DNA from: Lineus longissimus | Taxonomy: Eukaryota > Nemertea > Pilidiophora > Heteronemertea > Lineidae | DNA length: 64,000 bases | Direction of reading: 5' to 3' | Assembly (NCBI RefSeq): GCF_910592395.1 | Contig: NC_088322.1 | Span: 10,351,431-10,415,430, forward strand | Shown: in pieces, positions 36,101 to 51,100 of the stretch | Position numbering within the stretch: the stretch's first letter is position 1 | Layout: every line of letters starts with the position of its first letter | Program-made: the position numbers and the translations under genes | Notes under the pieces: model-generated | Told to the model about the DNA's origin: nothing | Seen by the model: the letters and a program-made list of their open reading frames with translations, nothing else | Databases searched by the model: none

Positions 36101-39100
36101 AGCAGTTGACGCCAACACACTTTGCCAAACGGCTCATAAGTTGGCCGAGGGGAATGATTACTACTTCCGTGTTTTGGCTGAGAATGAGTTGGGCACAAGT
36201 GAGCCATGTGAGCTTAAGGACCTAGTCAAACCAAAGAGTCCATTTAGTGAGTAGAATTGTCTGTCTCATTTCTGCAAAATCCCCATCACTACGTTCAAAA
36301 AGTTTTCATTTGCAAAGAGAAGCAAAGTCTTCTTCTGCGTTCAGACTATTTGAGATGATGCTAGCCAGTCGATCCGTCTCGATAACAAAGTCGGCTTTAA
36401 AGTAAATTCAGAATTCTTCTCCAGAGGTATTCATGACGATCACATTATTTTGTTGTCAAATAGAAATGTTACGGTAATTGTTCATTTCAGATGTTCCTGG
36501 ATCTCCGGAGAGACTCCGTGCCACAGAGGCCAGCCGACACAAAATCGACATTTCATGGGAACCACCGGTAAAGGATGGTGGTACTCCTGTGACCGGCTAC
36601 TACATCGAACGCTGCGGCGGCTACAGCACCCGTTGGGTCAAGGTCAACAGGTCGGCGATCCCAGATTTGTCGTTCTCAGTCACGGATGTAACGGAGAACC
36701 AGGAGTATGAGTTCCGTGTCTTGGCGGAGAATGCTGAAGGAATCGGAGAGCCATCGTCGGTTCTTGGACCAATCAGGGCCAAAGATGCATTTGGTGAGTT
36801 AATCTTTTTTAGCATTGATCGACTTAAAACCTGAAAATATGCAATTGAATACTTTTGAAGTGGTCAACCAATCTATCTACCTATATCATGTCGGTTTCTA
36901 AATTATTGACTTTCATGACTTTCCCAGTATGCAGTAAACTGGGTTTATGATGAATGAGTTCTTCTTTTGCCAGACCCACCAGGCGCACCAAGCAAACCTG
37001 TCGTCCAGACCATGTCGGAGAAGTCAGTCAATCTATCATGGTCACCTCCAAGCTTCGATGGTGGGGCCCCCATCACAAGCTACATCCTCGAAATGAAGAA
37101 ACCATTGGAATTCAAGTGGAGCACCGTCAATTATGACTTCACGATTCCACGGCCGGAGCACCAGGTTACGGGACTCAAGGATGATATGGAATACGTGTTC
37201 AGGGTGACGGCCGAGAACAAGGCCGGGCCCGGTAAACATTCAGAGCAGTCGGATATCATCAAGTTTGGTAAGTAAAACATTTGGTGCAAATTCGTTGCAT
37301 TTTTAACCGCAAAGTTTGAAGACTTCTTTCATGAATGCAATTGATGCATTTTTGAAACTTTCACGAAATGCGCTTAATTAATTACTTTCTAGAACAACCT
37401 GTGACAGTCATGACACCATTAGAAGACCAGCGCATCAAGAAGCTACCCGCAGTTGCGACCTTCGAGTGCGAGATCAGCCGCCCGAACCTCGAAGCCAAGT
37501 GGTACAAGAACGACGAACTCTTAGAGCAGGGAAGAAAGTATAAGATTGAAGTGCGGGGCGGCACGCACCGTCTGACCATCAAGGATGTGACGGAAGAAGA
37601 TGATGCTGATTACTCGATCAGGGTGAGGGGTGTGGAGTCCAAGGCACAGCTACTTGTAGAAGGTAAGTGTGGAGTTTTGCCACCAGGGGGCAAAATGTGA
37701 AAACACAAAAACTGCTCTATCTCCTTAAGAAGAGACTGATTGAAGAGACTCGCTGATTCATAGTTGCTGGAGCCAAGAAAATGCAATGGGATGAACTTTT
37801 GCCTCATTGTGAGTTCTTTAGAATGGCAAGGTATCTGCAATGTGCAAAGAGGCCTAAGAACTGTTTAAACGATGATTTCATGTATTTCCTTATTTAGTGC
37901 CACCTGCATTCCACCTCGACAAAATCAAAGACAAGATTTACATGAAGACCAACACCTCCAAGGTCATCGAGGTACCATTCTCGGCCAGTCCGATGCCCAA
38001 GGTCACATGGTCTTTCAACGACGGCCTCTTCTCCGACGAGAGACGTATCAAGGTTGAGACGATCCGTGGTATGACCGCCCTGACTATCAGCCGTGCTGAG
38101 AGGAAGGATGCTGGAGATTATACCTTGAAACTCGAGAATAAGCTTGGCAAAATCTCGTTGAACATTCAAGTGATTGTGATGGGTATGTTCTGCATTATTT
38201 GCCGTTTTGTTCTTCTCAAAGGCCTGTTGGTCTTAAACATTGTTAGCCGTGTGATCGGTAGGGCCCCTGAGACTCCGGCTATGATTCAGCTTCCACTCGG
38301 AAATTTTAACAAATTTGGCAACAATGAGAAAAGCCTGGTCACAAATGTGTTTAACAGCTCTTTACTTCAAAACGTGTGTGAAGTACACTAGATATTGTGT
38401 TTCTGTGATTCTAAATCAAATGATAAAAGTCGATCAAGCATCTTGTTGTCGGGAGGAGTGATCGATTGAAATTTCTAATATTGAAATGCAAATTTTTACT
38501 TCTAGACAAACCATCCGCACCTCGCCGCTTCAACTATGGAGACGCAACCCCAGAATCTGTTCATCTAACCTGGGACGTCCCAGAGGACGATGGTGGCTGC
38601 AACATTACCGGCTACATCATCGAGAGACGCGAGGCCAATCGCTCCTCGTGGAACAAGGTCGGACAGACCAGCCAGCTGGAATATACCGTTGGGAAACTTG
38701 TCGAGGGTAGCCAGTATGTGTTCCGCGTCTCTGCGGAGAACGAGTGTGGTGTTGGACCATCTGTCGAGATCTCTGGACCTGTTACTGCCAAGTATGGCTT
38801 TGGTGAGTGGTGAACTTTAATCTTGTTGAAATTTGCATTCAGCACGACATTGTTAGAACTCTCTTTTGCCCTTTTGCTCTTTTGCCCTTTCTGTCCTTGC
38901 TGAGCTCACCTTAGGACACAGAATGACTGGAAATCTTACCGGTAGATGATTTCAAAATTACTGTAAACCATTAAGTTTTCTTGGGCATTTGATTTTCACA
39001 GATTTTGCAAATATCCTTTCGATTTTGTTAATGAAAATTTCAAGAAAATCTCCTCAATTTATGGAGGATGTTTCTGATCATTGACCAAACTTATAAATAA

Positions 39101-42100
39101 AGACCTTTTTCTGAATTTGTCAATTTCAGACAAACCCGGAGCTCCTGATGCGCCCAAGGTCAAGGACATCTTCAAGGAATCATGCACGGTCACCTGGAAT
39201 AAACCCGTCTCAGACGGTGGCTCCCCCATCATCGGTTACATCGTCGAGCGACACCAGACAACTAGCACCCGCTGGATCAAGGTGAACCGGGAACCAATCA
39301 AGGATCTGTTTTATAACGACACAGAGCTGAAGGAGGACAATGATTACGAGTATCGTGTCACTGCCGTCAACAAGGCTGGTTTAGGTAATGCCAGTCCAGC
39401 TTCGTCAATGTTCAAGGCTAAGGACCCTTGGAGTAAGTTTTGATGTTAATGTTCTCTTTCAGTCTTATTCTGAGACTAAGGAACTCTAAGATAGATACAG
39501 CTTCAAATTGGGTTGTTTTCCCCCTGAATATGTTATGAGGATGTTGATACCATTACCATCCACAAATGAGGTGACTTCTTTTAAGTATGATTTTGAATTT
39601 CATTCAAAAGTTTAAAAATATCACTTTACTACTGCGTGTAGTTCTGAAAAAGTCTATGCAGTTGACTCTCATTGTTGTCAATTTCTTGTCTCCAGATGTC
39701 CCTGGCCGCACTGGCAAACCATCCTTCAGCGACATGACAAACTCGTCCGTGCGTCTATCCTGGGCACCCCCAGAGGACGACGGCGGCTCACCGATCACAA
39801 ACTACAAAATCGAATACAAAATGGTGGACGGTTTCAAATGGAATCAGGCCTCCCTTGACTTCGTGACGGAGGAAACGTGCGTAATTTCCAAACTTACCAA
39901 GGATACGGAGTATGTGTTCCGTGTCTGTGCTGAGAATAAGGTCGGGGCCGGACCGTGGACTGAGAGTCAGGATGCTGTCAAGATAATGGAGCACTTAGGT
40001 AGGTTTTGTTTTCTCCCGACGTACAGTCGGTAGCTGTAATTTTGGTCCTTACCTTCTCCTTTCTAAGGATGTCAAGACTAAGGCTCAAAGCACCAAACAA
40101 TTTTGATCTCTTGATCTTATTTATCACATGAAGCAATTATCATTTGTTTGAGGTGGTCATCGCAGGTCTCGGCAATCTGCAAGTCGATATCAAACTCAGT
40201 GATTATCGGTTTTATCCGCTTGTCTTAAAAAAAATCAAAACATCTTTTACAGTTGGTGACCCACCAGTGTTGACCAGCAAACTGAAGGACTTGACAGTCG
40301 TGTCTCCAGATGTTGCCACCTTTGAATGTAAACTTAAATCGGGAGAGCCCGCTGCTGAGATTAAGTGGTGAGTTTATGTCAAGCGTTGAATTACTTCCTG
40401 ACTCCAAGACAAACAGCCTCAGGTTCAGACTAGTCCAGAGAATTCAGCACCTTCGAACATTGCATTTGGCTGGTCCATCACTGGTTAGCTTCCAAGTAAA
40501 AACAAAGACTAGTCCCCATTTATCCGCCTGGAAAGAGAGGCAATGTTGGTTTTGGTGTCCGTTTTCTGAGTTAAAATGATTTACTTCACCACGAAATTGA
40601 ATTGAAAGAAACTACACTTATAAACTGCATTTTAAACTGATTGCCTTTTCGTGTGATTTTCAGGTTCAAGGACCATCGCCCCATCACAACGGGAGACAAG
40701 TACGAGTGCACTTACAAGAGTGGCACTGCCTGCCTCAAGGTGAAGGACACTACGCCCAAGGATACTGGCAAATACCACTGCTTTGCCTCCAACATCATCT
40801 CGAGTGTCGAGACCACAGCCCAGCTCACCGTTCAATGCAAACCAACCATCGACTTCGAAGCCAAACTGAAGGACACGCAGACAGTGAATGCTGCCACGAT
40901 CGTCAGGCTACCCGTCACTGTCGAGGGTATCCCCAAGCCCAAGGTCACTTGGACCCATAACAATGAGTCTGTATATGCTGCCAAGAATGTCCAGATCGAT
41001 GCAAAGAACATCTACCATACTGCCAGCATCAAGAATACGACTAAGCCAGATTCTGGTGTTTACAAAGTCACGGCTGAGAACGAAGCTGGTGCCACGTCTG
41101 CCGAGTTTGAAGTGGTTATCATTGGTGAGTTTTGATGTTAAATCTTTGTGTGTGTATTCTTTAATTTCCTTGATGTTCTTCTTCTGTGGTAGACTTACAC
41201 GTGCAATTCTCTACATGAGTGTCAATGCCGGCGCTGGCTAATGATCTGACTGATCTGACTCTTGGTTCAGCAAATTTCACTCATTCTGTATTTCCTCCTT
41301 CAGATAAGCCGTCGGCTCCCCGCGACCTCAAAGTGACAGACGTCCAGCGCGACTCTATCACAGTCACCTGGCAAACCCCGGCAGATGATGGCGGCTCCAA
41401 GATCACAGGTTACACTGTCGAGCGCCGGGACGCCATGAAGACGTCGTGGACAAGTGCTGGCCGTGTCGATGCCAATACCTTGACCCTCAAGGTTGGCAAA
41501 CTGATGGAGGGTAATGAGTACCTTGTGCGAGTGTTCGCCGAAAATAAGATTGGTGCTGGACCCATCGTTGAGACAGACAAGCCAACTAAGGCCAAGAGTC
41601 CATTTGGTGAGTTGTTTATTTGGTTGACTGGATAATAAATTGTGTCAGAGTTATATCTTACATACAAAAGGCCGCCAGAAACTTAGTCCATTGTCTACAG
41701 GGCTATATTCCATTTCACGAAAAAATGGCATTTCATTCAAAAAAGCCTAAAATGGCTGGGAAAGTTTGTCAGTATTTCGCTTCAAATGCCTTATGCTTGC
41801 TTGGTGATGCTCTCTCCGATTCTGGCAAAGTACTTTTAGATACTTGGACTTGGAAGACTTGTTCAGTGTTATTCCCTTTCTCATGATTTCAACTCTCATC
41901 TTTTCCAGATCCTCCTGGTCCACCGAAGAACCTGACGGCCAGCGACATCACCTCATCGCAGGTGCACCTCACCTGGCAGAAGCCCGAGTCCGATGGTGGC
42001 TCACGCATCACTGGCTACGTCCTCGAGCGCCGCCAAGCCTTCAGCACCCGCTGGGTCCGAGTCAACAAGGCGCCGGTGCAGGAGACAGAGTACACAGTCA

Positions 42101-45100
42101 AAGACCTTGCTGAGGGACAGGACTACGACTTCAGGGTGACTGCTGTAAACGTTGAGGGTCAGGGAAGTCCATCAGACACTGTTGGACCCATCAGAGCAAA
42201 GGATCCATTTGGTAAGCTGCATATTTCATCTACAATTTGAAGAAAAAAATATCTGATTGAAAATGATAATAGTATTAAGGCTTCAACATGCAATTTGTTT
42301 AACAAGCCTGCAATGTATTTTGGTCAAATTTGTCAGTCAGTTGCTTTTGATTAAATCTTTATTGCCCTACCTTTGTTTCTCAGGTAAACCTGGCACCCCT
42401 GGTAAACCAGTCGTCTCGAACCTAACAGCCACAAGTGCTGCCCTGACTTGGAAGCCTCCACTTGACGATGGGGGCAGCCCCATAACCAGCTACACCCTGG
42501 AGATGAAACGTCCCATCGACTTCAAATGGACGGTCGTCAATTTTGACTTCACCATCCCGCATCCGGAGTACAAGGTGACTGGATTGAAAGAGGAGACAGA
42601 TTATATGTTCCGAGTGATTGCCGAGAACAAGGCCGGTGCAAGTAGAGCATCAGAGCCTTCGGACATCATCAGATATGGTGAGTGTACATCTCCTATTTTA
42701 TAATTATTGTAGTTTAAGTCTGCCTTGGATTTACCCCTAATGTAGTTAAGTATTCCCTTAAATGATATGCTCATTATGTCCTACCTGCAAAGATGTCATC
42801 AAAATGTGTCCAATAGTTCAATCTTCTCTCCACTATGTTCCAGTTGAGCCTCTCGAAGTGATCCGACATCTCTCGGACAAGACCATCACGGAACTCCCCA
42901 ACACCGTCATATTCGAGTGCGAACTCAACAAGGATAACCTCGTCGTCGACTGGTACAAGGACGACCACCCAGCCGAGGGCAAGAAATACAAGTCGGACTC
43001 TGTTGGCAACAAGTATCTTCTGACCATTACGGATGTTACAGAAGAGGACCATGCCCAGTTCAGCATACGATACAGGAATGTTGAGTACTCAACCGCTAAT
43101 CTGAAAATAGAAGGTAAATTTCTTTCAACATATATTTGAAAAGAGTAATTGCTTGCAATTTTATATCCTGTTCTGGCATCGGATCTTCTTTCTTGAACGA
43201 AAGCACTCACGAAATTGGCTACTCCATAACATGTAGAACGTCATTACGCCTTTGTTGATTTCTTCGACTTTTGGCCAAATTTCATGAAAATTCCTTGAAA
43301 ACAATGCATTTGTTCTGAAACTCAATTTTGATAGGGACTGAAAACAGCATTTGTTCCTTGCTATCCGCATAGCTAGTGCAAGAGACTGTTATTCAAAGTT
43401 TAAAAACACTACCCACTTTTTCAGTTCCACCAAAGTTGCTGATTGACAAGAACTTCAAGGATACCATCGTGATGAAGACAAACACGTCCACCATCATCGA
43501 AGTTCCGTTCCAGGCTTGCCCAATGCCCATCATCACCTGGACGTTCAACGACGGCAAGTTCTCTGACACACGACGCATCACGGAGGAGACGATACGTGGC
43601 ATGACCGCATTGACGATCAGTCGCGCTGAAAGGAAAGACGCGGGTACCTATAAACTCGTCATCAGGAACGATCTCGGTACAGTCAAATTGATCGTTAGCG
43701 TAATCGTCAAGGACAAGCCGTCTGCTCCCACGCACCTGACGACGGCAGATATGGAGGCCGATTCGTTGGTCATCAACTGGGAAGAACCGGAAGATAACGG
43801 TGGATGCGACATCACCAATTATATCATTGAGAGGCGGGAACACAACCGACGCTCTTTCCAACCAATTGGAACTTCTAAGGATAGGAGTTATAAGGCAACG
43901 CGTTTGTCTGCTGGCCAGTCCTATGTTTTCCAAGTGATTGCTGAGAATGAGTGTGGACGTGGACCACCGGCTGAGACTGACACGATTAACTTGAAGAGTC
44001 CCTATGGTAAGAAGTACATGTGGGCCTAAATTTCTGCTCGTGACATTTAGTAAATAGTAAGGATTTTATTTAAAGATCTGTTATGTGCTATGTAATGTTT
44101 ATCAGAAATAAATTCAAACAGTAACATGGCACACCATTTGAAAATCTATTCTAACCTGATAAAAATCTGTTTCAGAACTGCCTGGTTCACCGTCAGCTCC
44201 TCAAGTGATTGAGACCTTCAGCGACTCGGCCAAGCTCGCCTGGAAAGAGCCTGCCCACGACGGTGGCACCAGGATCGTCGGCTACCACATTGAGCGCTTG
44301 ATGCGCCCAGGAGCACGCTGGCTCCAGATCACGAAAGAACCAGTCGATGCATTGACGGCGAAGGTGTCTGACCTGATCGATGGAAATGAATACGAGTTCC
44401 GTGTTGCAGCCCAGAGCAAGGTCGGCATTGGGAAACCTGGACCACCATCCAGGCCGATCATCGCTAAGGACCCATGGGGTGAGTTCTCAGGTGTACATTG
44501 ATCCTTTTAAGATTGTGATTATGCATTTTTAAGCACAATGCTGTGTCAATGAAATTAACTGATCATGTTGATCTCCAATATAAGAACGTTTCCTTTCAAT
44601 GACGACATGTTTTACCCACATTTTCCAGAGAAACCCGGCCGTCCAACCAAACCTTTCATCAGCGCCGTAACCAAGAGGTCTGCCACACTCTCGTGGTCAG
44701 CACCAGAGCGTGACGGAGGCAACCCTGTCTTCAACTATGTCATCGAATACCGCCTCAAGGGAGGCTACAAGTGGGTCAAGGACAATTCAAACGTACCTGA
44801 CACGTCCTTCAAGGTCACGGACCTCCGAGAGGATTCAGAGTACGAATTCCGGGTCAGCGCCGAGAACAAAGCAGGTGTTGGTCAGCCGTCTGATGAGACA
44901 GATATGATAAAGATTGCCGAGCCCCTGATTGGTGATCCGCCAGTCTTGGGCACGCCGCTTCAGGATCTCAGTGTCATTGCGCCAGAAGAAGCCATCTTGG
45001 ATTGTGATATCAAGGCTGGTGAACCGGCTGCTGAAATCAGATGGTACGTAATCAAATTGTAGTTTGAGGGAGTTTATTGCAAAAAGGTGGCAGTATAAGT

Positions 45101-48100
45101 TAGCAGTCAACATAATATGTAACCTTTGTGGACGATATTGACATGGGCTGGAAACGTATTGAATTGGACCCCTAACTACTTCCGCCTACTGGTAACCCAC
45201 CACTGTCAGGCAGATAAATTCATTTTCACAACATACGAAACAATTTCTTGTTGTATTTTCAGGTACAAAGATGGTCGCCAGATCAGCGGCGACAAACGTT
45301 ACAAGATGAAATACGACGGCTCGGTAGCTGAGCTGAAAATCAAGGATCCGGTGCCGCATGATACTGGCATCTACAAATGTGAGGCAGCCAACAAGATTGG
45401 ACGCGTTGAGTCACATGCTCAGCTCTCTGTCAATGGTAAGTTTTGGAGAAATAAATAAACTTTAGACCAATAAAATACCCGATCTTGTAACTTATTTTAC
45501 TTACAGCAAGTGGCAGTTTTGTCTCGTTGACGTTGTCAAGCTCGCAATCTGAAAATCCAAAATGTTTTTTGTCAAATCTTCAACTGAATGAAATTTTCTC
45601 ATTACAGTAAAACCAACCATCGAATACGACTCCAAGTACAAACAACCAATCTCGCTGAAGGGCAACACTACTTTGACCATTCCTATCAGATTTGAAGGCC
45701 TACCACGCCCAACTGTCACATGGTCCCTGAACGGCGTCAAGATCGCAAAGTCTGTCAAGACGACCATTGAAGTCGCAGACACTGGTTTCTCGACGCTGAC
45801 GGTCAGGAGGGTGACCAAGCTAGAAGACCAAGGCAAATATACCGTCTCAGTGAAGAACTCCGTTGGGGAGGCCACAGCTGATTTCGTTGTGAACATCACT
45901 GGTGAGTTTGACATTTCCTCAGGCAAATAATTTTGTCGTCTTAACGTCATATCAATAAACTTCAATTCTTTGGCTAGAGCTTTCTATGTAATGATATCTA
46001 TTGGCCATCTGTATGCTGTATCTATCTGCATCTATAAATCATTTGGATGGCAATATCGTTACCTGTGGGTTACTAGAGCTTGATTTCCACCACAGCATGA
46101 ATGAACCATTGGCCATTGCAGTAAACGGTCATTGCAGTTTTCATAGGCGTTAGATCAATGTAAGTTGACCACAAAGCCGTGATGGTTTCCTGTGTTACTG
46201 AATCAGACCATTACGAAGGCAAGTTCAAAGAACCATATCATAATTGTATTAAGGATTTTTTGCCACCTTCATGACAAAAATTGCAATTATCGGGATCAAA
46301 TTCCTCTTACAGATGTGCCACAACCACCCAAGGAAGTCAAAGTGGATGACGTACAGAGAGAATCTGTTACACTGTCCTGGTCAGCCCCACCAGATGATGG
46401 TGGCTCCAAACTCAAGGGCTACATCGTGGAGAGACGCGAGGCAAGCCGCACAATGTGGACAACATGCGCCCAGGTCGGTGCCAGTACTCTCAATGCGGAG
46501 GTCACCAAACTGACAGAAGGAAAGGAGTACAACTTCAGAGTTTGTGCCGAGAATGCTATTGGTGTCAGTGAGCCGGCTGAACTGAAGGAGGGTGTCGTGG
46601 TCAAGAGTCCATTTGGTGAGTAAACGATATTCCTTCAAGACATTTTGGGAGGAATACCCTTATCTAATGGGATGGAATGTCCTGGTTTTATTTGGGGGGA
46701 GGGTCTTCGTACATCATTTAGTCTAGCAAGTAAGATCGCATTGTCTTTCAGTCTCTTTATCAACTTGCTGCATGTCGAAGTGTCAAGTTGGTTGCAGTGT
46801 AAGAATTGGACTCCCCCCATGAACAAGAAGTGTCTTATCACCTTGCCGCATGTCGAAGTGTCGTGTTGGTTCCAGTGAAGGAATTGAACATCCCCACGAG
46901 TTACAGACTGGATGGGTTCCAAACTGTCATGATAATGATGTTATATTTCACCCTGACGAGTTTGAGAAAATACCAAATCAATATTTTTGTAACGAATTCT
47001 CTTTCTGATTACCAGATGTTCCAAGCCCACCAACAAGGCTGCGCCTGACAGAAGTCACTGCCAACAACATTGCCATAGCCTGGGAAGAACCAGAAACAAA
47101 TGGTGGTGCCCCCATCAAGGGTTACATCATTGAACGTTGTCAAGGTTACAGTACGCGCTTCGTCAAGGTCAACCGCCAGCTCGTCAAGGAGATGTCTTAC
47201 AAGATGGACGACGTGCGTGAGGGCGAGGAGTATGAGATCCGTGTGTCTGCCGAGAATGCGGAGGGCGTCAGTAAGCCATCGAACTCGTGCGGACCAGTCA
47301 GAGCCAAGGATCCATTCGGTAGGTGGTCACTATTCAGTTCTGTCTTGCCAACCATAGTGACCTCTGTAAATATTTGGTGAAATTTTTGGCAATTTAGTCT
47401 CTGAACTCGGAAACAGATATCGCCTTCTGTCCACAAAGAGTTGGGGGCAAAAAACCATGCCAGAATAATTGAACCATTCGCATACCTACATGTGTTTCTG
47501 TTATTATCAAATGTTATTCTTCTTTCCTCCTGCAGACAAACCTGGAGCCCCAGGTTGCCCAACTGTCCAGACCATCTCAGGCAGCCAAGCCAAGCTAAGA
47601 TGGCAGCCACCGCGTGACGACGGAGGCAGCCCTATCACCAGCTATATCATCGAGATGAAGACGACCCATGACTACAAATGGAAGGTCGTGAACTACGACA
47701 AGAACGTCACCTCAACTGATTACATTGTCACTGGCCTCCACGATAATAACGATTACGTCTTCCGGGTCAGTGCAGAGAATAAGGCCGGCGTCGGTCGCCC
47801 ATCGGAGGTTTCTGATGTTAACAAATTTGGTAAGAATGTTGTAAAATGATCAAATTTCTGTTACAAGTTTTGGCTAACCTATTACATGGTTGGATATCTC
47901 AGCAGAAAACAATTGCCTAATTTGCTAGGTTTGCTATTGACCTACCATTGCAATCCCTTTAACAATCAGAACAGCAAGATTTAACGTCAAGTCATTTTCC
48001 ATTCACAGAAGAACCATTGGAGTTTGTTCGCAACCTAGAGGACAAGCGCATCAGCGAACTCCCCTGCTCCGTAACCTTTGATTGCGAGCTCAGCAAGAGC

Positions 48101-51100
48101 AACGTCATTGTCGAGTGGATGAGAAACAACAAAGTCCTGCACCCAGATGACCGCTACAAGTTCATCTCAGACGGCCGCGTGCATAGGCTGATCATCAAGG
48201 AGGTGACCGATGAGGATAATGCTGAGTTTACGGTGGTGGCGAGGGACAAGAGCTCGACTGCCCAACTCAGAATTGAAGGTAAGTTTGAATACAAACTTCA
48301 GCCTTCAGTTTAAAAAGTATTTTTAGCAGAAGTCTTTTCAAAATCTTAAGGACATCAGAAAATTGATGACAAAAATAGTTACTAACCTGATGAAGTGATT
48401 TGGATCTTGTTGCAGTTGCTTAAAGTTACCATTCCTCCATTTCAGCCCCACCAAAGATCCTAGTGGACAAACACTTCAAGGATGCTATTACCATGAAGTC
48501 CAACACGTCCACAATCATCGAGGTGCCCTTCTGCGGCTGCCCAATGCCCAAGGTCAAATGGACATTCGACGATAAACCGATCAGTGACAACCGGCATATT
48601 TCTGCGGAGACAATCAGAGGCATGACTGCTTTGACCTTGAATAGGGTCAACCGTAGCGATGCGGGCGTTTATAAAGTCTCCATCGAGAATGACTTTGGTG
48701 CTGTGAGGTTGAAGGTCAAAGTCAATGTGCTAGGTGAGTGAGGTGATTTTTTCATCTGAGAAATTTCTTGTCCCAATTCAGATGGTAAATCTTGACAAAG
48801 ATAGGAAGGACTCTGCCTTGTTTTTTTGACAAATAAGATTTGATCATTAATCATAATCTCTGTTGCAGACAAACCAGCCCCACCCCAGAACCTGAAGGTC
48901 ACTGACATAAAGCCCACAGCTGCGACCTTGACCTGGGAACAGCCGGAAGACGAGGGAGGCTGTGCTATTCTCAACTACATCGTGGAGAAACGTGAATCGA
49001 ACCGCCGAACTTACACGGCAGTCGGCAAGTGCAAAGAAACCAAGATGGAAGTAACGCAGCTCGTCAAGGGTACCAACTACATCTTCCAGGTGTTTGCTGA
49101 GAATGAGTGCGGCGTGAGTCCACCCGCAGAGTTGGCAGGACCGGTCACAGCTAAGCATCCATTCTGTAAGTCTCTACGAGAACTTATTTTTTGTTGGTAT
49201 ATTTCTGGAACTGTACTCTTTCCACAAGAGGACACTCAAAACCGAAATTATCTGCTCTTCAATGCCTTACATGTATATCAGGGTAGGCAAATATTCAACA
49301 TTTGCAGTTTGTGTTACCTGGACTAAAAGTCTCTAAATGAGTCGCTGGGCATCTCCAGGAGTCGCTAGGCCTATATGGTACCATACTAGAGACTATATAA
49401 ACTAAGTTACAGCCCTGTAGTGAACTTCTAAGATGAATTACATAAATTTTGTCATGGTTTTTAGCTCCCCCTGGTGCCCCATCTGCTCCAACGATCTCCG
49501 ACATCTATCGCGACAACTGTGTCGTCTCCTGGAAGCGGCCAGCCAGTGATGGCGGCTCGCCAATCACCGGCTACAACATCGAGCGTCGCATGACGTCAAG
49601 CCCACGCTGGGTAAAACTCAACCGTGAATACCTGACCGAGTGCTACCTCAAGGTGGAGGACCTAATTGAGGGTAGCAGTTACGAGTTCCGCATCGTTGCG
49701 GAGAATCTTGCTGGACCTGGAACACCCAGTCAACCTTCTCCAACAGTCACTGCAAAGGATCCATGGGGTAAGTAATTGCTTAACTTGTTGTTATGATTTG
49801 TCAAACTTGAAGCAAGAGGGGGATGGTTCTTGTTCATGAAGAAGTGGATGATATAAGATAATATATGATCTGTTTCTTCCAGATGTGCCTGGCCGCCCCA
49901 GCCGCCCAGAAGTGGGAGACATGACACGCAGATCTGCCGTCCTCTCCTGGAGAGCCCCAGACCGGGACGGAGGCAGTCCTGTCACCAACTACATCATCGA
50001 AATGAGACAGCCCGGCCAGTTTAGATGGCAGCCAGCGACAGATGAGCGTATCACCTCAACGGAGGCAAGGATCTCTGGTCTGTCTGAGGGACATGAGTAC
50101 GAGTTCCGGGTTGCTGCCGAGAATCGTGCTGGCGTTAGTTCATTCACCGAGTCTGAGAAGGTAGTGAAGGTCCAGGAACCAATTGGTAAGTTAATAAAGA
50201 TTCTTCAAAATAGGATGAGATACATGAAATACTGATCGATACTTAAAAAAAGAAAAGGACACAATATTTTGTGTGACTTAAGTGCTAAATAACGCACTAA
50301 CACTAAACAAAAACTGTTTGTTATGAATCTTAATTCTGATTTCTTGTTTCTCATAATAGTTGGTGATGCCCCGAAACTGATTGAGCCACTCATAAATGTC
50401 CTTGTTGCCTCACCAAATGATGCCATCTTTGACTGCGACATGGAACTTGGTTCCCCGGCCCCCGAAATCAGGTGGTTCAAGGACAGTCACGAGATCCGTG
50501 AGAGCAAGAAGTATAAGATGCTGCAGGACAAGAAGTTGCTGGAGTTGAAGGTCGTTAAGGCCGACCTTGAGGATGAAGGGACATACTCGTGTGAGGTCAA
50601 GAATGCCCTCGGCAAGGTCAAGACATCAGCCAAGCTCACTGTCCAGAGTAAGTTATGGCTTCATTACTTGTGAAGTGTGCTTTAAAAGGTCTCACTTCTG
50701 TGTGGTTGTTAAAGTTGTCTTGTGTATCACTTCGAGTTATAGAGGTCTGTTTTACGATGCTGTACTGGGCCACTGAATTCTTTTTGCACAGTTTTAATCT
50801 TGGCTGATTGGAGTCCACATTAGGAAACACCTTTACCCTCTAATCGTAGTTTGCCCTGGCGCAGGCATTCAAGAACAGTCTTGGTGTTACATATGAACAG
50901 TTGTCACAAATAGACCAGGAATACCTGCTTTCTCCACAAATTCAAGCTGGGGCCCATTTGTATGGTTACACACTGAGTAGTGTAGTATCTTAGAAATTTC
51001 AAAACCATTTCTCTGCTTGCAGCTGCACCCAGAATTGAATACGACAAGCGTCTAGAGGAGATCCAGACCCTCAAAACAGGTGGCACCCTAGTCGTCAAGA

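Larger units (their letters stand above)
34834..39998 (+). repeat. Super-repeat unit 7 (domains A-J)
   Basis: Exons 60-69, 978 residues. A is a single exon. From here on Ig F shortens from 276 to 270 nt (273 in unit 11), and H is usually 297 rather than 294 nt, so this unit starts a second subfamily. Confidence 0.92.
40253..44928 (+). repeat. Super-repeat unit 8 (domains A-J)
   Basis: Exons 70-78, 977 residues. This is the most compact unit. The second half of A is fused to B, G is fused to H, and J is fused to the first half of A of unit 9. Confidence 0.92.
44929..50185 (+). repeat. Super-repeat unit 9 (domains A-J)
   Basis: Exons 78 (end) to 88, 981 residues. All domain junctions inside the unit keep their introns. 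Ig G has two extra Cys in the loop before the C strand (FCGCPMP). Confidence 0.92.
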
